DNA of 64,000 nt from Novosphingobium rosa NBRC 15208 (GTDB lineage: Bacteria > Pseudomonadota > Alphaproteobacteria > Sphingomonadales > Sphingomonadaceae): positions 44,762 through 108,761 of the forward strand of contig NZ_BCZE01000005.1 of the NCBI RefSeq assembly GCF_001598555.1, given 5' to 3'. The notes below the pieces were generated by a model, which searched no databases, was not told the origin of the DNA, and was given only the letters and a program-made list of their open reading frames with translations. How positions within the stretch are numbered: position 1 is the stretch's first letter; the number at the start of each line of letters is the position of its first letter. The translations under genes and the position numbers were made by a program. Positions 1 to 10,717 of the stretch are shown here, one piece after another.

Positions 1-796
1 CTTCCCATTCGCCATTCTCCTCGCGGCCCGTCGAGAAGCGGGCGCGAACGCGGATCGCGCCCTTTCCGGTCTCATAGGCGTGGGAGATCGCCGCCGGGCT
101 GTCGACCACAATGCCGCCGGTGGGGAAATCGGGGCCGTGGAACACCTCCATCAGCTGCGCGTGTTCGGTGTGCGGGTCCTCGATCAGCAGCAGCGTGGCG
201 TCGATAATCTCGGCCACGTTATGGCTGGGGATGGAGGTGGCCATGCCCACGGCGATGCCGGTGGCGCCATTGGCCAGCAGATTGGGGAAGAGGCCGGGGA
301 AGATCTCCGGCTCCTCATCCTCACCATTGTAGGTGGGGTGGTAGTTGACCGTGCCCTCTTCCAGCCCCGCCATCAGCTGGATCGCGGTTTTGGTCAGGCG
401 GGCTTCGGTGTAGCGATAGGCGGCGGCATTATCGCCATCGATGTTGCCGAAATTGCCCTGCCCTTCCACCAGCGGATAGCGCAGCGCGAAATCCTGAGCC
501 AGGCGTACCATCGCGTCATAGACTGAAGCATCGCCATGCGGATGGTATTTGCCGATCACGTCACCCACCACGCGGGCGGATTTCTTGAAGGCCTGCGAGG
601 GGTCCAGCTTCAGCTGACGCATCGCCCAGAGCAGGCGGCGGTGGACCGGCTTCAACCCGTCGCGCAGATCGGGCAGCGAGCGCGCCGTGATCGTGGAGAG
701 CGCATAGACCAGATAACGCTCCGACAGAGCGCTGTCGAAAGGCGCATCCACGATGGCGTCGAAAGGATCGGGCTCGTTCAGGTCAATATCGCTCAT
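1..796 (-). CDS. parC: DNA topoisomerase IV subunit A, N-terminal part (cut by window edge)
   Basis: The first 265 residues of a type IIA topoisomerase A subunit are present; the rest lies beyond the left edge. The protein opens [14 protein letters not shown] and shows the winged-helix core [16 protein letters not shown], the [16 protein letters not shown] segment and [11 protein letters not shown], whose RYTE tyrosine (about residue 129) makes the covalent DNA-phosphotyrosine link. With ParE it decatenates daughter chromosomes using [13 protein letters not shown] and the LNEPDPFDA start fit ParC better than GyrA, which normally has AAMRYTE. The ATG at 796 is the natural start; the ferredoxin gene ends 42 bases upstream on the same strand, so co-transcription with the sulfur genes is possible. 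Confidence 0.96.
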   Translation of the reverse strand, partial: MSDIDLNEPDPFDAIVDAPFDSALSERYLVYALSTITARSLPDLRDGLKPVHRRLLWAMRQLKLDPSQAFKKSARVVGDVIGKYHPHGDASVYDAMVRLAQDFALRYPLVEGQGNFGNIDGDNAAAYRYTEARLTKTAIQLMAGLEEGTVNYHPTYNGEDEEPEIFPGLFPNLLANGATGIAVGMATSIPSHNVAEIIDATLLLIEDPHTEHAQLMEVFHGPDFPTGGIVVDSPAAISHAYETGKGAIRVRARFSTGREENGEWE

Positions 797-838
797 CGCC
801 TGTGGCTGTAGCAGGCCGGGGCCTGCCCCGCCAAGTGT

Positions 839-1207
839 TTAGCGGCGCTGCATATCCCGGCTTTCCCCCGGAATTCGCACCAGCAGGCCATCGAGCTCTT
901 CGGTCAGGCGGATCTGGCAGGAGAGGCGGCTGGTGGCGGTGACGGCAGCGGCCAGATCGAGCATGTCTTCCTCATCCGCGCTGGCGGGCGGCAATTTGGC
1001 GAACCAATCCGGCGCCACCACGACATGGCAGGTGGAGCAGGCCATCTGCCCCTCGCAGGTGCCTTCCAACGGCATGCCGGCGCCCTGAGCCACTTCGAGC
1101 AGGCTGATGCCCGCCGAGCCCTGCGCCTTGATGCGACCACCTTCGGTGGTCAGAAATTCAACCTGTACAAACTTGTTAGCCACGCCGCGACAGCTCCCCG
1201 ATTTCAC
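839..1207 (-). CDS. 2Fe-2S ferredoxin, ISC/adrenodoxin type
   Basis: A 122-residue [2Fe-2S] ferredoxin. The ligands are the first three cysteines in CEGQMACSTC (C-x5-C-x2-C) and a fourth in SRLSCQI about 37 residues later, the vertebrate/ISC-type spacing. It should be a cytoplasmic one-electron carrier, plausibly feeding Fe-S assembly since it follows two cysteine desulfurases. The longest frame starts at a GTG that overlaps the upstream stop in a GTGA arrangement, indicating translational coupling; a second GTG eight codons in (VANKFVQVEF) aligns better with typical ferredoxin N-termini and may be the real start. Confidence 0.93.
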   Translation of the reverse strand: MKSGSCRGVANKFVQVEFLTTEGGRIKAQGSAGISLLEVAQGAGMPLEGTCEGQMACSTCHVVVAPDWFAKLPPASADEEDMLDLAAAVTATSRLSCQIRLTEELDGLLVRIPGESRDMQRR

Positions 1208-2298
1208 ACGCCCTGCGCTTGGGCAGCGGCGTCGATTCTTTGCAAGGCCTCGGCAAACTCTCCTTGGTCCGTATAGCGCCCGAAACCGATGCGGATAGAA
1301 TTTTTTGCCTGAGAGGGCGTTAGACCTATGGCCGCCAGCACATGGCTGGGCCGCCCCGAGCCGCTGGCACAGGCCGATCCGGCGGAAAAGGCGATGTCGC
1401 GCAGGTCGCTCATCAGCCGGGCGACATCGAGGCCATCGAGCCGCAGGTTGAGATTGCCATGCCAGCGATGGGTTTCATCGCCGTTGAGCGTCCAGCGGTG
1501 GAGGATAGCGCGAGCAGTTTTCCACAGGCTATCCACATGTTGTCCATCGCTTTCCCACGAGGTTTGACACAGCGCTGCCGCAGCCCCGAACCCCGCGCAA
1601 AGCGCCGGGCTGAGCGTGCCGGAGCGCAAACCACCCTCCTGCCCGCCGCCGTGGAGCAGCGGGGAAAGGTCCAGCCCATCGCGGACCCACAGCGCGCCGA
1701 TGCCCTTGGGGCCATAGATCTTGTGCGCCGAGACCGCGATCATATCGGCCTGCAGAGGCGGCGGCATCTTGCCCGCGCCTTGGACGCCATCGACCAGCAT
1801 CAGCGCGCCCATGCCACGGGCACGTTGCGCCAGAGCATCGACAGGCTGCACCGTGCCGATCTCATTGTTCACCTGCATCACCGCCAGCAGGCCAAGGTCT
1901 TCAGGCAGCGCCACATCGCCTGCCACCAGCCCGTCAGTGCCGACGGGCAGTACATGAACCCCATTGTTTCTGGCACGCAGCGCGGCCACCGTATCCAGCA
2001 CGGCGCTATGCTCGATGGCGGAATGGGCGATGCTACGACCGTGAAGCGCCACGCCCTTGATGGCCAGATTGATCGCCTCGGTCGCGCCGCTGGTGAAGAT
2101 CACCTTGCCGCCCGGCGGAAACAGACCCGCCACCTGATCGCGCGCCATCGCCACCGCCGCCGCCGCCCCGCGACCGGGGCGATGCGGACTATGCGGATTG
2201 GCGAAACCCATGGTCTCCGGCCCGCCCAGCCAATGGAGCATCGCCTCGCGTGCTTGCGGAGCCAGCGGGGTGGTGGCCTGATAGTCGAGGTAGATCAT
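1204..2298 (-). CDS. cysteine desulfurase (class V aminotransferase), copy 2
   Basis: A 364-residue PLP enzyme of the NifS/IscS group that removes sulfur from L-cysteine as enzyme persulfide and leaves alanine. Visible landmarks are YLDYQATTPL at the N-terminus, FTSGATEAINLAI, the PLP lysine in SAHKIYGPKG, and the persulfide cysteine in SAGSACASGSG. It overlaps the preceding desulfurase gene by 4 bases and the ferredoxin by 4 bases, so the three are one translationally coupled unit. The acceptor (Fe-S scaffold, tRNA thiolation or other) cannot be read from the sequence. Confidence 0.94.
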   Translation of the reverse strand: MIYLDYQATTPLAPQAREAMLHWLGGPETMGFANPHSPHRPGRGAAAAVAMARDQVAGLFPPGGKVIFTSGATEAINLAIKGVALHGRSIAHSAIEHSAVLDTVAALRARNNGVHVLPVGTDGLVAGDVALPEDLGLLAVMQVNNEIGTVQPVDALAQRARGMGALMLVDGVQGAGKMPPPLQADMIAVSAHKIYGPKGIGALWVRDGLDLSPLLHGGGQEGGLRSGTLSPALCAGFGAAAALCQTSWESDGQHVDSLWKTARAILHRWTLNGDETHRWHGNLNLRLDGLDVARLMSDLRDIAFSAGSACASGSGRPSHVLAAIGLTPSQAKNSIRIGFGRYTDQGEFAEALQRIDAAAQAQGV

Positions 2299-3320
2299 CC
2301 CGCCACCTGCGCCCAGGCCTGCGCAAACCGGTCGATTTCGGCTTGCGTGGTTTCGCGGCCGATGCTGACACGGATCACTTCGCTGGTGTGGGGATAGCCC
2401 ATGGCCGTCAGCACATGGCTGGCCCGCAGCGAGCCCGAGGAACAGGCCGAGCCCGCCGAAATCGCCATGCCCAGCCCGTCGAAGCGGATCAGTTGCGCGG
2501 CGGCGGCTTTGCCCTTCATGCGATAGGCGCCGATGGTGGCGATGCGCGGGGCATCTTGCGCCACCACCTCGCCGCCCGCCGCCGTGATCGCGCTTTCCAG
2601 ATGGGCACGCAGGCGGGCAGCTTCCGCCATCCAGCCCGCGCCAGCCTCCAGAGCCGCCGCCATGGCCAGAGCGCCGGGCAGGTTTTCCGTGCCGGGGCGA
2701 TAGCCGCGCTCCTGCCCGCCGCTTGGCTGGATCAGGCCCCAGTCGCGCAACAGCAGCGCGCCGATCCCCACCGGGCCACCGAATTTATGGGCGCTCAGCA
2801 CCACCAGATCGGCATCGGGCAAAGCAATCTTCCCCGCCCCCTGCGCGCAATCAGCCAGCAGCAAGCCCCCCGCGCCGCGCACAGCTTGGGCGATCTCGTC
2901 CAGAGGCTGGATCACGCCGGTCTCATTGTTGACCTGCTGCACGCAGACCAGCCCCGGCAGCGCGCAATCCTGCGGCGACACGCGCCCCAGCGCATCCACC
3001 GCCAGCATCGGCGCAGCGCCCGCATGGCGCAGCGCCGCCTCATGCTCCACCGGAGAGATCGCCGCCAAAGGCTGCACGCAGCGCTGCATCGCGATGGCCA
3101 GAGCCTCGCTGGCGCCGCTGGTGAAGATCACCTCACCCTGCCAGCCCAGCGCCACCCTCACCCGCGCGCGCGCATCCTCCAGCGCGGCCCGTGCCGCGCG
3201 CCCGCTGCGATGCGGGCTCGACGGATTGGCCCAAAGCGCAAATCCCTCCTCCATGGCAGCGCGCGCCACCGGCAACAAAGGCGTGGTGGCCGCATGATCG
3301 AGATAGAGATGTGTAGCCAT
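2295..3320 (-). CDS. cysteine desulfurase (class V aminotransferase), copy 1
   Basis: A 341-residue PLP-dependent cysteine desulfurase, first gene of the sulfur/ferredoxin run. It has YLDHAATTPLLPVA, FTSGASEALAIAM, the PLP lysine motif SAHKFGGPVG, RPGTENLPG and the catalytic cysteine in SAGSACSSGSL. It is clearly paralogous to the next gene but diverged, so this is not a recent duplication. The ATG lies at the edge of a divergent intergenic region shared with an alpha/beta hydrolase. Both desulfurases keep lysine and cysteine, so neither looks degenerate; they may work as a pair or serve different acceptors. Confidence 0.93.
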   Translation of the reverse strand: MATHLYLDHAATTPLLPVARAAMEEGFALWANPSSPHRSGRAARAALEDARARVRVALGWQGEVIFTSGASEALAIAMQRCVQPLAAISPVEHEAALRHAGAAPMLAVDALGRVSPQDCALPGLVCVQQVNNETGVIQPLDEIAQAVRGAGGLLLADCAQGAGKIALPDADLVVLSAHKFGGPVGIGALLLRDWGLIQPSGGQERGYRPGTENLPGALAMAAALEAGAGWMAEAARLRAHLESAITAAGGEVVAQDAPRIATIGAYRMKGKAAAAQLIRFDGLGMAISAGSACSSGSLRASHVLTAMGYPHTSEVIRVSIGRETTQAEIDRFAQAWAQVAG

Positions 3321-3352
3321 GAACCTGCTTTATCTGGAAAAGCGCGAAAAGA

Positions 3353-3380
3353 TTGCTTTTGGAACCTTGCTTCCTATATA
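3353..3380 (+). promoter_or_regulatory. probable sigma-70-type promoter for the alpha/beta hydrolase
   Basis: TTGCTT (3353-3358) and TATATA (3375-3380) are separated by 16 bases in the divergent gap between the desulfurase operon and the hydrolase. It is the only AT-rich, hexamer-like pair in the gap and would give a leader of roughly 90 bases before the ATG at 3475. Sequence match only. Confidence 0.45.
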
Positions 3381-3474
3381 GCCCATCGCTTCCATTCACA
3401 GTCCCCCCTTGGGCCGCGCGCCGCTTTTTTAGCAGCGCCGACAAGAGAGAACTGCCCCTTCGCAGGATGAACCG

Positions 3475-4131
3475 ATGCCCGCAGTGATCTTTCCCGGCCC
3501 AGAAGGCCGCCTCGAAGGCCGTTTCCAGCCCGGCACCCGCCCCCGCGCGCCCGTCGCCATGATCCTCCACCCCCACCCGCAGGCCGGGGGCACCATGAAC
3601 GACCGCGTGACGCAGGCCCTCTACAAGACCTTCGTAGCCCGCGGCTTCGCCACGCTGCGCTTCAACTTCCGCGGCGTGGGCCGCTCGCAGGGCAGCTTCG
3701 ACAATGGCATCGGTGAGCTTTCCGATGCCGCCGCCGCGCTCGACTGGGTGCAGTCGATCCACCCCGAGGCTTCCACGACCTGGATCGCTGGCTATTCCTT
3801 CGGCGCGCTGATCGGCATGCAATTGCTGATGCGCCGCCCGGAAATCCGTGGCTTCATCTCCGTGGCTCCGCCCGCCAACATGTATGACTTCAGCTTCCTG
3901 GCGCCCTGCCCCGCCAGCGGCATCATCGTGCAGGGCACCGCCGATACGGTGGTGACGCCCGGCGCCGTGCAGAAGCTGGTCGACAAGCTGCGCACCCAGA
4001 AGCACATCACCATCCATCACGATGAAGTGCCCCGCGCCAACCACTTCTTCGAGAACGAACTCGACGATATGATGCGGGCGGTGGACAATTATCTCGACAT
4101 GCGTTTGTCGCCGGATTGCCCGATCCGTTAA
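3475..4131 (+). CDS. alpha/beta hydrolase (COG2945-like)
   Basis: A 218-residue cytoplasmic alpha/beta-fold hydrolase with no signal peptide. The oxyanion region is LHPHPQAGGTMND, the nucleophile elbow is GYSFG, the acid is likely the Asp in QGTADTVVTP, and the histidine is in RANHFF. This short family without a large lid is common in alphaproteobacteria, often beside Fe-S assembly genes, and has no settled substrate. It is transcribed divergently from the desulfurase/ferredoxin operon. AGGATGAACCG before the ATG is a plausible ribosome binding site. A palindromic repeat begins 18 bases after its stop. Confidence 0.88.
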   Translation: MPAVIFPGPEGRLEGRFQPGTRPRAPVAMILHPHPQAGGTMNDRVTQALYKTFVARGFATLRFNFRGVGRSQGSFDNGIGELSDAAAALDWVQSIHPEASTTWIAGYSFGALIGMQLLMRRPEIRGFISVAPPANMYDFSFLAPCPASGIIVQGTADTVVTPGAVQKLVDKLRTQKHITIHHDEVPRANHFFENELDDMMRAVDNYLDMRLSPDCPIR

Positions 4132-4149
4132 GGGATTAAGAAGGTGAAT

Positions 4150-4380
4150 GCGAGGGCCATCGCCCTCGCGCTCCCTTTACTTGTCTGCGTTGCGCATCGG
4201 GTTCAGCCAAAGGGCAACGTTGCTGCGCCGCAGGCTTTAAAACGCGCACGCAGCGCATCCATAAAGACACTGCCTGCGGCGCCATAGGCCGCGCAGGTGG
4301 AGAGCCGAGGCACTCCATTTCGGCGCCACCGCCCGTGCGTCGGAAGACGTCATGGGAGCGCGAGGGGGTAACCCCCTCGC
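4150..4380 (-). repeat. structured intergenic repeat, copy A (type-1 end left, type-2 end right)
   Basis: A complete 231-bp copy between convergent genes, 18 bases after the hydrolase stop and 20 before the DUF937 stop. The left hairpin pairs GCGAGGGC with GCCCTCGC around CATC (type 1); the right one pairs GCGAGGGGG with CCCCCTCGC around TAA (type 2). Just inside are CCCTCGCGCTCCC and its exact complement GGGAGCGCGAGGG. Internal stems include GCGCCGCAGGC/GCCTGCGGCGC with a long loop and a CGTC-TTCC-GACG mini-hairpin. The minus strand reads type 2 to type 1, as copies B, C, E and G do on the plus strand. Confidence 0.93.
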
Positions 4381-4400
4381 GCTTATCTTCCTTAAAAACC

Positions 4401-4787
4401 TTACTCCTTGGCGGCGGAACCACCCCCAAAGAACCCCGAAGCCGCGCCCAGCAAGCCGCCGAGCCCGCCCTGAGCCCCCTCGCCCTGCTGGCCGCCGAAC
4501 ATGCCCATCACGCTCTGCAGCATCTGCGGATTGTCGGAGAGGTGCTGGGCGATCTGCCCCAGGGCACCTTCGCCACCCAGATGCTCGGCAATGCCGCTCA
4601 GCACGCTGGGATCGATGCCGGTGTTGGCGGCGGCGGTGTCCACAGTGTCGCCCGGCTCCTGATGGGCTTGGCCCAGTGCGGCGATGGCGGTCTGCGCGGT
4701 GGCGGGATCGATGCCAAAACGCTGGGCGATGCCGCCCACATCCACATTCGAACCCAACTGGCCCAGCAGCGAATCAAACAGGCTCAT
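4401..4787 (-). CDS. DUF937/YidB-like protein
   Basis: A 128-residue protein of the DUF937/YidB type: MSLFDSLLGQLGSNVDVGGI, then a helical region that repeatedly matches L-x-x-I-A-x-x-L (SGIAEHLGGEGALGQIAQHL), then a Gly/Gln-rich tail GGQQGEGAQGGLGGLLGAAS. No signal peptide or membrane segment is evident and no catalytic motif is known for the family. CTAGGAGCTTGCC gives a good ribosome binding site before the ATG. It stands alone between structured repeat A and pckA. Function unknown. Confidence 0.8.
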   Translation of the reverse strand: MSLFDSLLGQLGSNVDVGGIAQRFGIDPATAQTAIAALGQAHQEPGDTVDTAAANTGIDPSVLSGIAEHLGGEGALGQIAQHLSDNPQMLQSVMGMFGGQQGEGAQGGLGGLLGAASGFFGGGSAAKE

Positions 4788-4861
4788 GGCAAGCTCCTAG
4801 AGATGCGCCCGGTGGCGCTTCCCGGGAAGGGTCTCAAAGCCCGGTTGCAGAAGCAAGACGC

Positions 4862-4911
4862 TTAACAAAAGAAAACACCGGCCTTCCATGCGCGGCGGAA
4901 GACCGGTGTTT
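4862..4911 (-). terminator. intrinsic terminator of pckA
   Basis: On the minus strand AAACACCGG-CTTCC pairs with GGAAG-CCGGTGTTT with one mismatch and an 8-9 base loop, followed by TCTTTTGTTAAG. The hairpin begins about 45 bases after the pckA stop at 4956. Confidence 0.8.
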
Positions 4912-4955
4912 CCGTGGGGAGCGCTTGATCCGCTCCCTCTCTCCCAAGGCTGGGA

Positions 4956-6584
<1,629 letters not shown>

Positions 6585-6806
6585 CAAAAAGCGCGGCTCG
6601 TCCGGGGCGGAAAAAGCGAGTCGCCGGTCTCCACATACGAATGCGTAACCGGATCGGCGAAGAATTCAACAGGAATGGCGCACCTGTTCAACAAGGGGAC
6701 AGCCATGGCGCACGCCAGTCGCCCAAACGCCCGATTCCTGCGACACAAGCCGCTGCCGGACAGGCGCGGATGGACAGCGCCCGGCCCGCTGGCTAGATTG
6801 CGCGCG

Positions 6807-7568
6807 ATGACTGCAATCCCGCTCGATCCCCCCGAGGATGCCGCTGCCAGCCCCGCAGCCGCAGGCCACACCATCGCGCTGGTCGATGACGATCGCAACA
6901 TTCTGGCCAGCGTCTCGATCGGGCTTCAGGCCGAGGGCTTCGCCACCCGCGTCTATGCCGACGGCACCAGCGCCCTGAAGGCCCTGCTCGACAATCCGCC
7001 CGATCTGGCGGTGGTGGACATCAAGATGCCGCGCATGGATGGCCTGGAGCTGCTGCAGCGCCTGCGCGAGACCAGCGCCCTGCCGGTGATCTTCCTCACC
7101 AGCAAGGACGAGGAGCCCGACGAGGCGCTGGGCCTGGCCATGGGCGCTGATGATTACATCACCAAGCCCTTCAGCCAGCGCCTGCTGGTGGCCCGCATCC
7201 GCGCCATCCTGCGCCGCCTCGACGCCCGCCGCGCCGCCCCCGCCCCCAGCGGGGAGCCCGCGCCGGACATCATCCATCGCGGCCGCCTCGCCATGGACCC
7301 GGCGCGCCATGAGGTGACCTGGAACGAGGTGCCCGTCTCGCTCACCGTCACCGAATTCATGATCCTTGAGGCGCTGGCGAGCCGCCCCGGCGTGATCCGC
7401 AGCCGCAACCAGCTGATGGACGCGGCCTACAGCGACGACATCTATGTCGACGATCGCACCATCGATTCGCACATCAAGCGCCTGCGCCGCAAATTCCGTC
7501 AGGCCGATCCCACCTTCAGCGCCATCGAGACGCTGTATGGCGCAGGCTATTCCTTTGCCGAAAGCTGA
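6807..7568 (+). CDS. chvI: response regulator ChvI (OmpR family)
   Basis: A 253-residue OmpR/PhoB-type regulator. The receiver domain has the acidic cluster VDDDR (27-30), phospho-acceptor Asp71 in [11 protein letters not shown], Thr98 in IFLTS and Lys120 in YITKPFS. The C-terminal winged helix shows [17 protein letters not shown] and [10 protein letters not shown]. An ATG at 6807 gives this length; the frame stays open far upstream but only as antisense over pckA. Nine bases separate it from chvG. ChvI with ChvG controls envelope, acid and host-adaptation genes in alphaproteobacteria. Confidence 0.95.
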   Translation: MTAIPLDPPEDAAASPAAAGHTIALVDDDRNILASVSIGLQAEGFATRVYADGTSALKALLDNPPDLAVVDIKMPRMDGLELLQRLRETSALPVIFLTSKDEEPDEALGLAMGADDYITKPFSQRLLVARIRAILRRLDARRAAPAPSGEPAPDIIHRGRLAMDPARHEVTWNEVPVSLTVTEFMILEALASRPGVIRSRNQLMDAAYSDDIYVDDRTIDSHIKRLRRKFRQADPTFSAIETLYGAGYSFAES

Positions 7569-7576
7569 TCGGCGCC

Positions 7577-9193
7577 ATGTCTAAGAAAAAAGCTCAGGAG
7601 CGCAAACGCTGGGCCAGCGTGATCGCGCCGCTGTCATCGCGCATGAAGATCCGCGGCGTGTCGCTGACGGCGCGTATTCTGGCGGTGAATGTCATCGTGC
7701 TGGCGCTGATGGCCTTCAGCCTGCTGTTCCTCGATTCCTACCGCAACCAGATGCTGGGCGAGCGCTTCAAACGCGCCCGCGTCGAGGCCGAGATCGCCGC
7801 CTCCGTGCTGGCCGAAAGCCCGCCCGCCTCACGCGCGAAGCTGCTGGCCACCATCGGCACGCGCCAGCAGATGCGCCTGCGCCTCTATGCGCCCGACGGC
7901 CATCTGGCGCAGGACAGTTTCGCGCTGGCGCCGCCCTCCTTCACCGTGGCCGACCCGCAGAGCCAGCCCTGGACGATGAAGGCCGCCCGCACGCTGGACC
8001 GTATGATGGATGCGGCACTGTTCGCCCCGCCCGTGCCGCTCTATGCCGAGCCGCCCCCGCCCGACCATCCGCGCGACGCCGCCAGCCTCTGGCCCGAGGT
8101 GACCGAGGCGCGTTCGCGCACCGTCTCGACCGTGCGCGAACGCTATGCGCCGGACCGCACGCCGATCATCAATGCCGCCACGCCGGTGGGCATCCGCGGC
8201 TCGGTGCTGCTCACCACCCGCCCTGCCCCCGATGTGACGCAAGCCGTGCGCGATGCCCGCCAGACTCTGGCCATCGTGGTGCTGGCGGCGCTGCTCACCA
8301 CCGTGTTCCTCTCGCTGTTTCTGGCGCGCACCATCGTGCAGCCGTTGCGGATTCTGGTACGCGCGGCGGTGCGGGTGCGGCTGGGGCGTGACCGCACCGT
8401 CATCGTCCCCCGTCTGCCAGAGCGTGGCGACGAAATCGGCCTGCTGGCCCGCGCCATCGCCGATATGACCGAAGCCCTGCGCCAGCGCATCGACGGGGTG
8501 GAAGCCTTCGCCGCCGATGTCGCCCATGAGATCAAGAACCCGCTGGCCTCGCTGCGCAGCGCGCTCGATACGCTGGACAAGGTGGGCGATGGCGATCTGC
8601 GCCGCCAGCTGCACGCCATCGCCGCCCATGACGTGCAGCGCATCGACCGGCTGGTGACCGAGATCGCCTATGCCAGCCGCATCGATGCCGAACTCTCGCG
8701 CACCACCTTCGAGCTGGTCGATCTGCTGGCGCTGGCGGTCGCGCTGGTCGGCGCGCGCGAGCGGCGCGGCGTCAACCGCGATTGCCGCGTGCAGGTGCTT
8801 CACGAAGGCAGTGCTCCCCCGGTGGTGGAGGGCGATGCGGCGCGGCTGGAGCGCGTCTTCGAAAATCTGATCGACAATGCGGTGTCTTTTTCGCCGCCGG
8901 GCGGGGTCATCACCATCACGCTGGCCCATCATGGCCTCTACATCTCCTGCGAGGTGACCGACGAGGGGCCCGGCATTCCGCCCTCGGCACGCGAACGCGT
9001 GTTCGAACGGTTCCACTCGCTGCGCCCGGCGGGCGAGGATTTCGGCAGCCATTCGGGCCTAGGGCTGGCCATCGCGCGCACCATCATCGTGGCGCATGAG
9101 GGGCAGTTGCATGCCCGCGATCCGCTGGATGGCCGGGGAGCCCGTTTGGTGTTCGAGCTGCCCTCATGGCATCCGGCGCAGGCCGCGTCATGA
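7577..9193 (+). CDS. chvG: sensor histidine kinase ChvG
   Basis: A 538-residue inner-membrane kinase. A basic N-terminus is followed by a membrane helix near residues 33-52, a periplasmic sensor region to about 230, a second helix (LAIVVLAALLTTVFLSLFLA), a HAMP linker, then HisKA with His317 in DVAHEIKNPLAS. The ATPase shows ENLIDNAVSF (N box), DEGPGIP (G1) and GLGLAIA (G2). It is the partner of ChvI just upstream and overlaps hprK by the ATGA of its stop. In other alphaproteobacteria the periplasmic repressor ExoR sits on ChvG; no exoR is visible here. Confidence 0.95.
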   Translation: MSKKKAQERKRWASVIAPLSSRMKIRGVSLTARILAVNVIVLALMAFSLLFLDSYRNQMLGERFKRARVEAEIAASVLAESPPASRAKLLATIGTRQQMRLRLYAPDGHLAQDSFALAPPSFTVADPQSQPWTMKAARTLDRMMDAALFAPPVPLYAEPPPPDHPRDAASLWPEVTEARSRTVSTVRERYAPDRTPIINAATPVGIRGSVLLTTRPAPDVTQAVRDARQTLAIVVLAALLTTVFLSLFLARTIVQPLRILVRAAVRVRLGRDRTVIVPRLPERGDEIGLLARAIADMTEALRQRIDGVEAFAADVAHEIKNPLASLRSALDTLDKVGDGDLRRQLHAIAAHDVQRIDRLVTEIAYASRIDAELSRTTFELVDLLALAVALVGARERRGVNRDCRVQVLHEGSAPPVVEGDAARLERVFENLIDNAVSFSPPGGVITITLAHHGLYISCEVTDEGPGIPPSARERVFERFHSLRPAGEDFGSHSGLGLAIARTIIVAHEGQLHARDPLDGRGARLVFELPSWHPAQAAS

Positions 9194-9612
9194 GTCTGCT
9201 CCGGCAATTGACCTGCGTGGCCATCAAGGGCCGCGCCGTGCTGATCGATGGCGCCAGCGGCAGCGGCAAATCCAGCCTGGCCCTGGCCCTGATCGACCGG
9301 GGGGCGCAACTGGTGGGCGATGATGGCGTCTCGCTGCGGGTGGAAGGCGGCGTGCTGCTGGCTTCTCCGGCGCCCGCCACACGCGGGCTGATCGAGGTTC
9401 GCGGTGTCGGGCTGGTCCCGATGGCGGCGGTGCAGGACATGCCGGTGGCGCTGCTGATCCGCCTGACCCGCAACGCCCCGCGCTACATCGAACAGGCCCC
9501 GAACGAGGCGATTCTGGGCATCGATCTGCCGCTGGTGGAACTCTATCCCGACACGCCAAGTTTAGCGCTAAGAGCCGCGATGGCGCTTGATGTTCACGGG
9601 TTGAGCGCCTGA
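9190..9612 (+). CDS. hprK: HPr kinase/phosphorylase, short alphaproteobacterial form
   Basis: A 140-residue protein equal to the C-terminal catalytic domain of Gram-positive HprK; the N-terminal regulatory half is absent, as is normal in alphaproteobacteria. The P-loop GASGSGKS is at residues 21-28, followed by GDDGVSLR, which carries the catalytic acidic residues, and the signature region EVRGVGLV. It phosphorylates HPr on serine. The ATG at 9190 overlaps the chvG stop by 4 bases. Its substrate HPr is encoded about 1.7 kb downstream, with conserved serine 50. Confidence 0.93.
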   Translation: MSLLRQLTCVAIKGRAVLIDGASGSGKSSLALALIDRGAQLVGDDGVSLRVEGGVLLASPAPATRGLIEVRGVGLVPMAAVQDMPVALLIRLTRNAPRYIEQAPNEAILGIDLPLVELYPDTPSLALRAAMALDVHGLSA

Positions 9613-9672
9613 GGGCCAAATCCGGCGCTTGCCCCTTTCCTTTTGCCCCTTTTGAGCGCAAAAAGCACTTAT

Positions 9673-10644
9673 ATGTCCGAGGAATCCCCCGCCACCCAAG
9701 CCCCGGCCCCTGCCGAATCCGTCGCAGAGGGAGACAAACGCCAGCGCATCCTGCTGGTGACCGGCGTGCTGGGCGCGGGCAAGACCACCGCCCTGCGCGT
9801 GCTGGAGGATCTGGGCTGGGAAACCATCGACAATTTCCCCATCCGCCTGCTGGAACGCCTGATCGACAGCCCGGAGCATGGCTCCGATCTGGGCGAGCAT
9901 CACGGACCACTGGCCATCGGCTTCGATTCGCGCACCCGCGGTTTCAATCCCCATGCGGTGACCGAACTGGTCAAGCGCCTGACCATGCGCGGCGATCTGG
10001 AGCTGACCACCCTCTATCTCGACTGCGGCGGCGCCGAACTGGAGCGCCGCTACAACGAGACCCGCCGCCGCCATCCGCTGGCCAATGACATGCCCGCCGC
10101 CTCCGGCATCGCCGCCGAGCGCGAGCTGATGGAGCCGCTGCGCCGCTGGGCCGATCTGGTGATCAACACCACGCAATTCGCCGCGAATCAGTTGCAGCAG
10201 GCCATGCGTGAGCAATTCGCCCCGGCCTCCGGCCCCGAATTGACCATTTCGGTCAGCAGTTTCGGCTTTTCGCGCGGCATGCCGCCGGTCGCCGATTTCG
10301 TGTTCGACATGCGTTTTCTCAACAATCCGCATTGGGACAAGGATCTGCGCCCGATGACCGGCAAGGATGCCCCCATCGCCGCCTTTATCCGCCAGGATCC
10401 GGCCTTCGAGGACGCATTTGCGCGGATTCGCGACCTGCTGCTTTCGGTTATCCCCCGCTTTCAGGCGCAGGGTAAAGCCTATGTTCATATCGCCTTCGGC
10501 TGCACCGGCGGGCGCCATCGCAGCGTCTTCATGGCCGAACAGATCGGCGCGGCCTTGCGCAACTCTGGATTTTCACCCACTATGCTGCACCGCAACCTGC
10601 AATCGCGCGCGGCCGACCTCGTAGAAGGGGCCGCCAGCCGATGA
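9673..10644 (+). CDS. rapZ: RNase adapter / nucleotide-binding protein RapZ
   Basis: A 323-residue P-loop ATPase. Walker A is GVLGAGKTTAL close to the N-terminus, followed by ETIDNFPIRLLERLI; the C-terminal domain holds GCTGGRHRSVFMAE, the family signature. In enterobacteria RapZ senses GlcN6P and guides RNase E to small RNAs; in alphaproteobacteria it is found, as here, between hprK and PTS genes, where its target is unknown. The in-frame TTG 30 bases upstream is rejected: the ATG at 9673 gives MSEESPATQ and the usual length. Confidence 0.94.
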   Translation: MSEESPATQAPAPAESVAEGDKRQRILLVTGVLGAGKTTALRVLEDLGWETIDNFPIRLLERLIDSPEHGSDLGEHHGPLAIGFDSRTRGFNPHAVTELVKRLTMRGDLELTTLYLDCGGAELERRYNETRRRHPLANDMPAASGIAAERELMEPLRRWADLVINTTQFAANQLQQAMREQFAPASGPELTISVSSFGFSRGMPPVADFVFDMRFLNNPHWDKDLRPMTGKDAPIAAFIRQDPAFEDAFARIRDLLLSVIPRFQAQGKAYVHIAFGCTGGRHRSVFMAEQIGAALRNSGFSPTMLHRNLQSRAADLVEGAASR

Positions 10645-10717
10645 CAGTCTGCATGTTCACCGGACCACGGGGGGTCAACACGATGGTCGGGAACCAATTT
10701 CGGAGCGCAATTTCCGC

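Noticed and set aside
806..838. Hairpin GCAGGCC/GGCCTGC between the ferredoxin and parC genes as a terminator
   Set aside because: The loop is only two bases, no U tract follows on the minus strand, and the genes are 42 bases apart and could be co-transcribed; the evidence is too weak to list.
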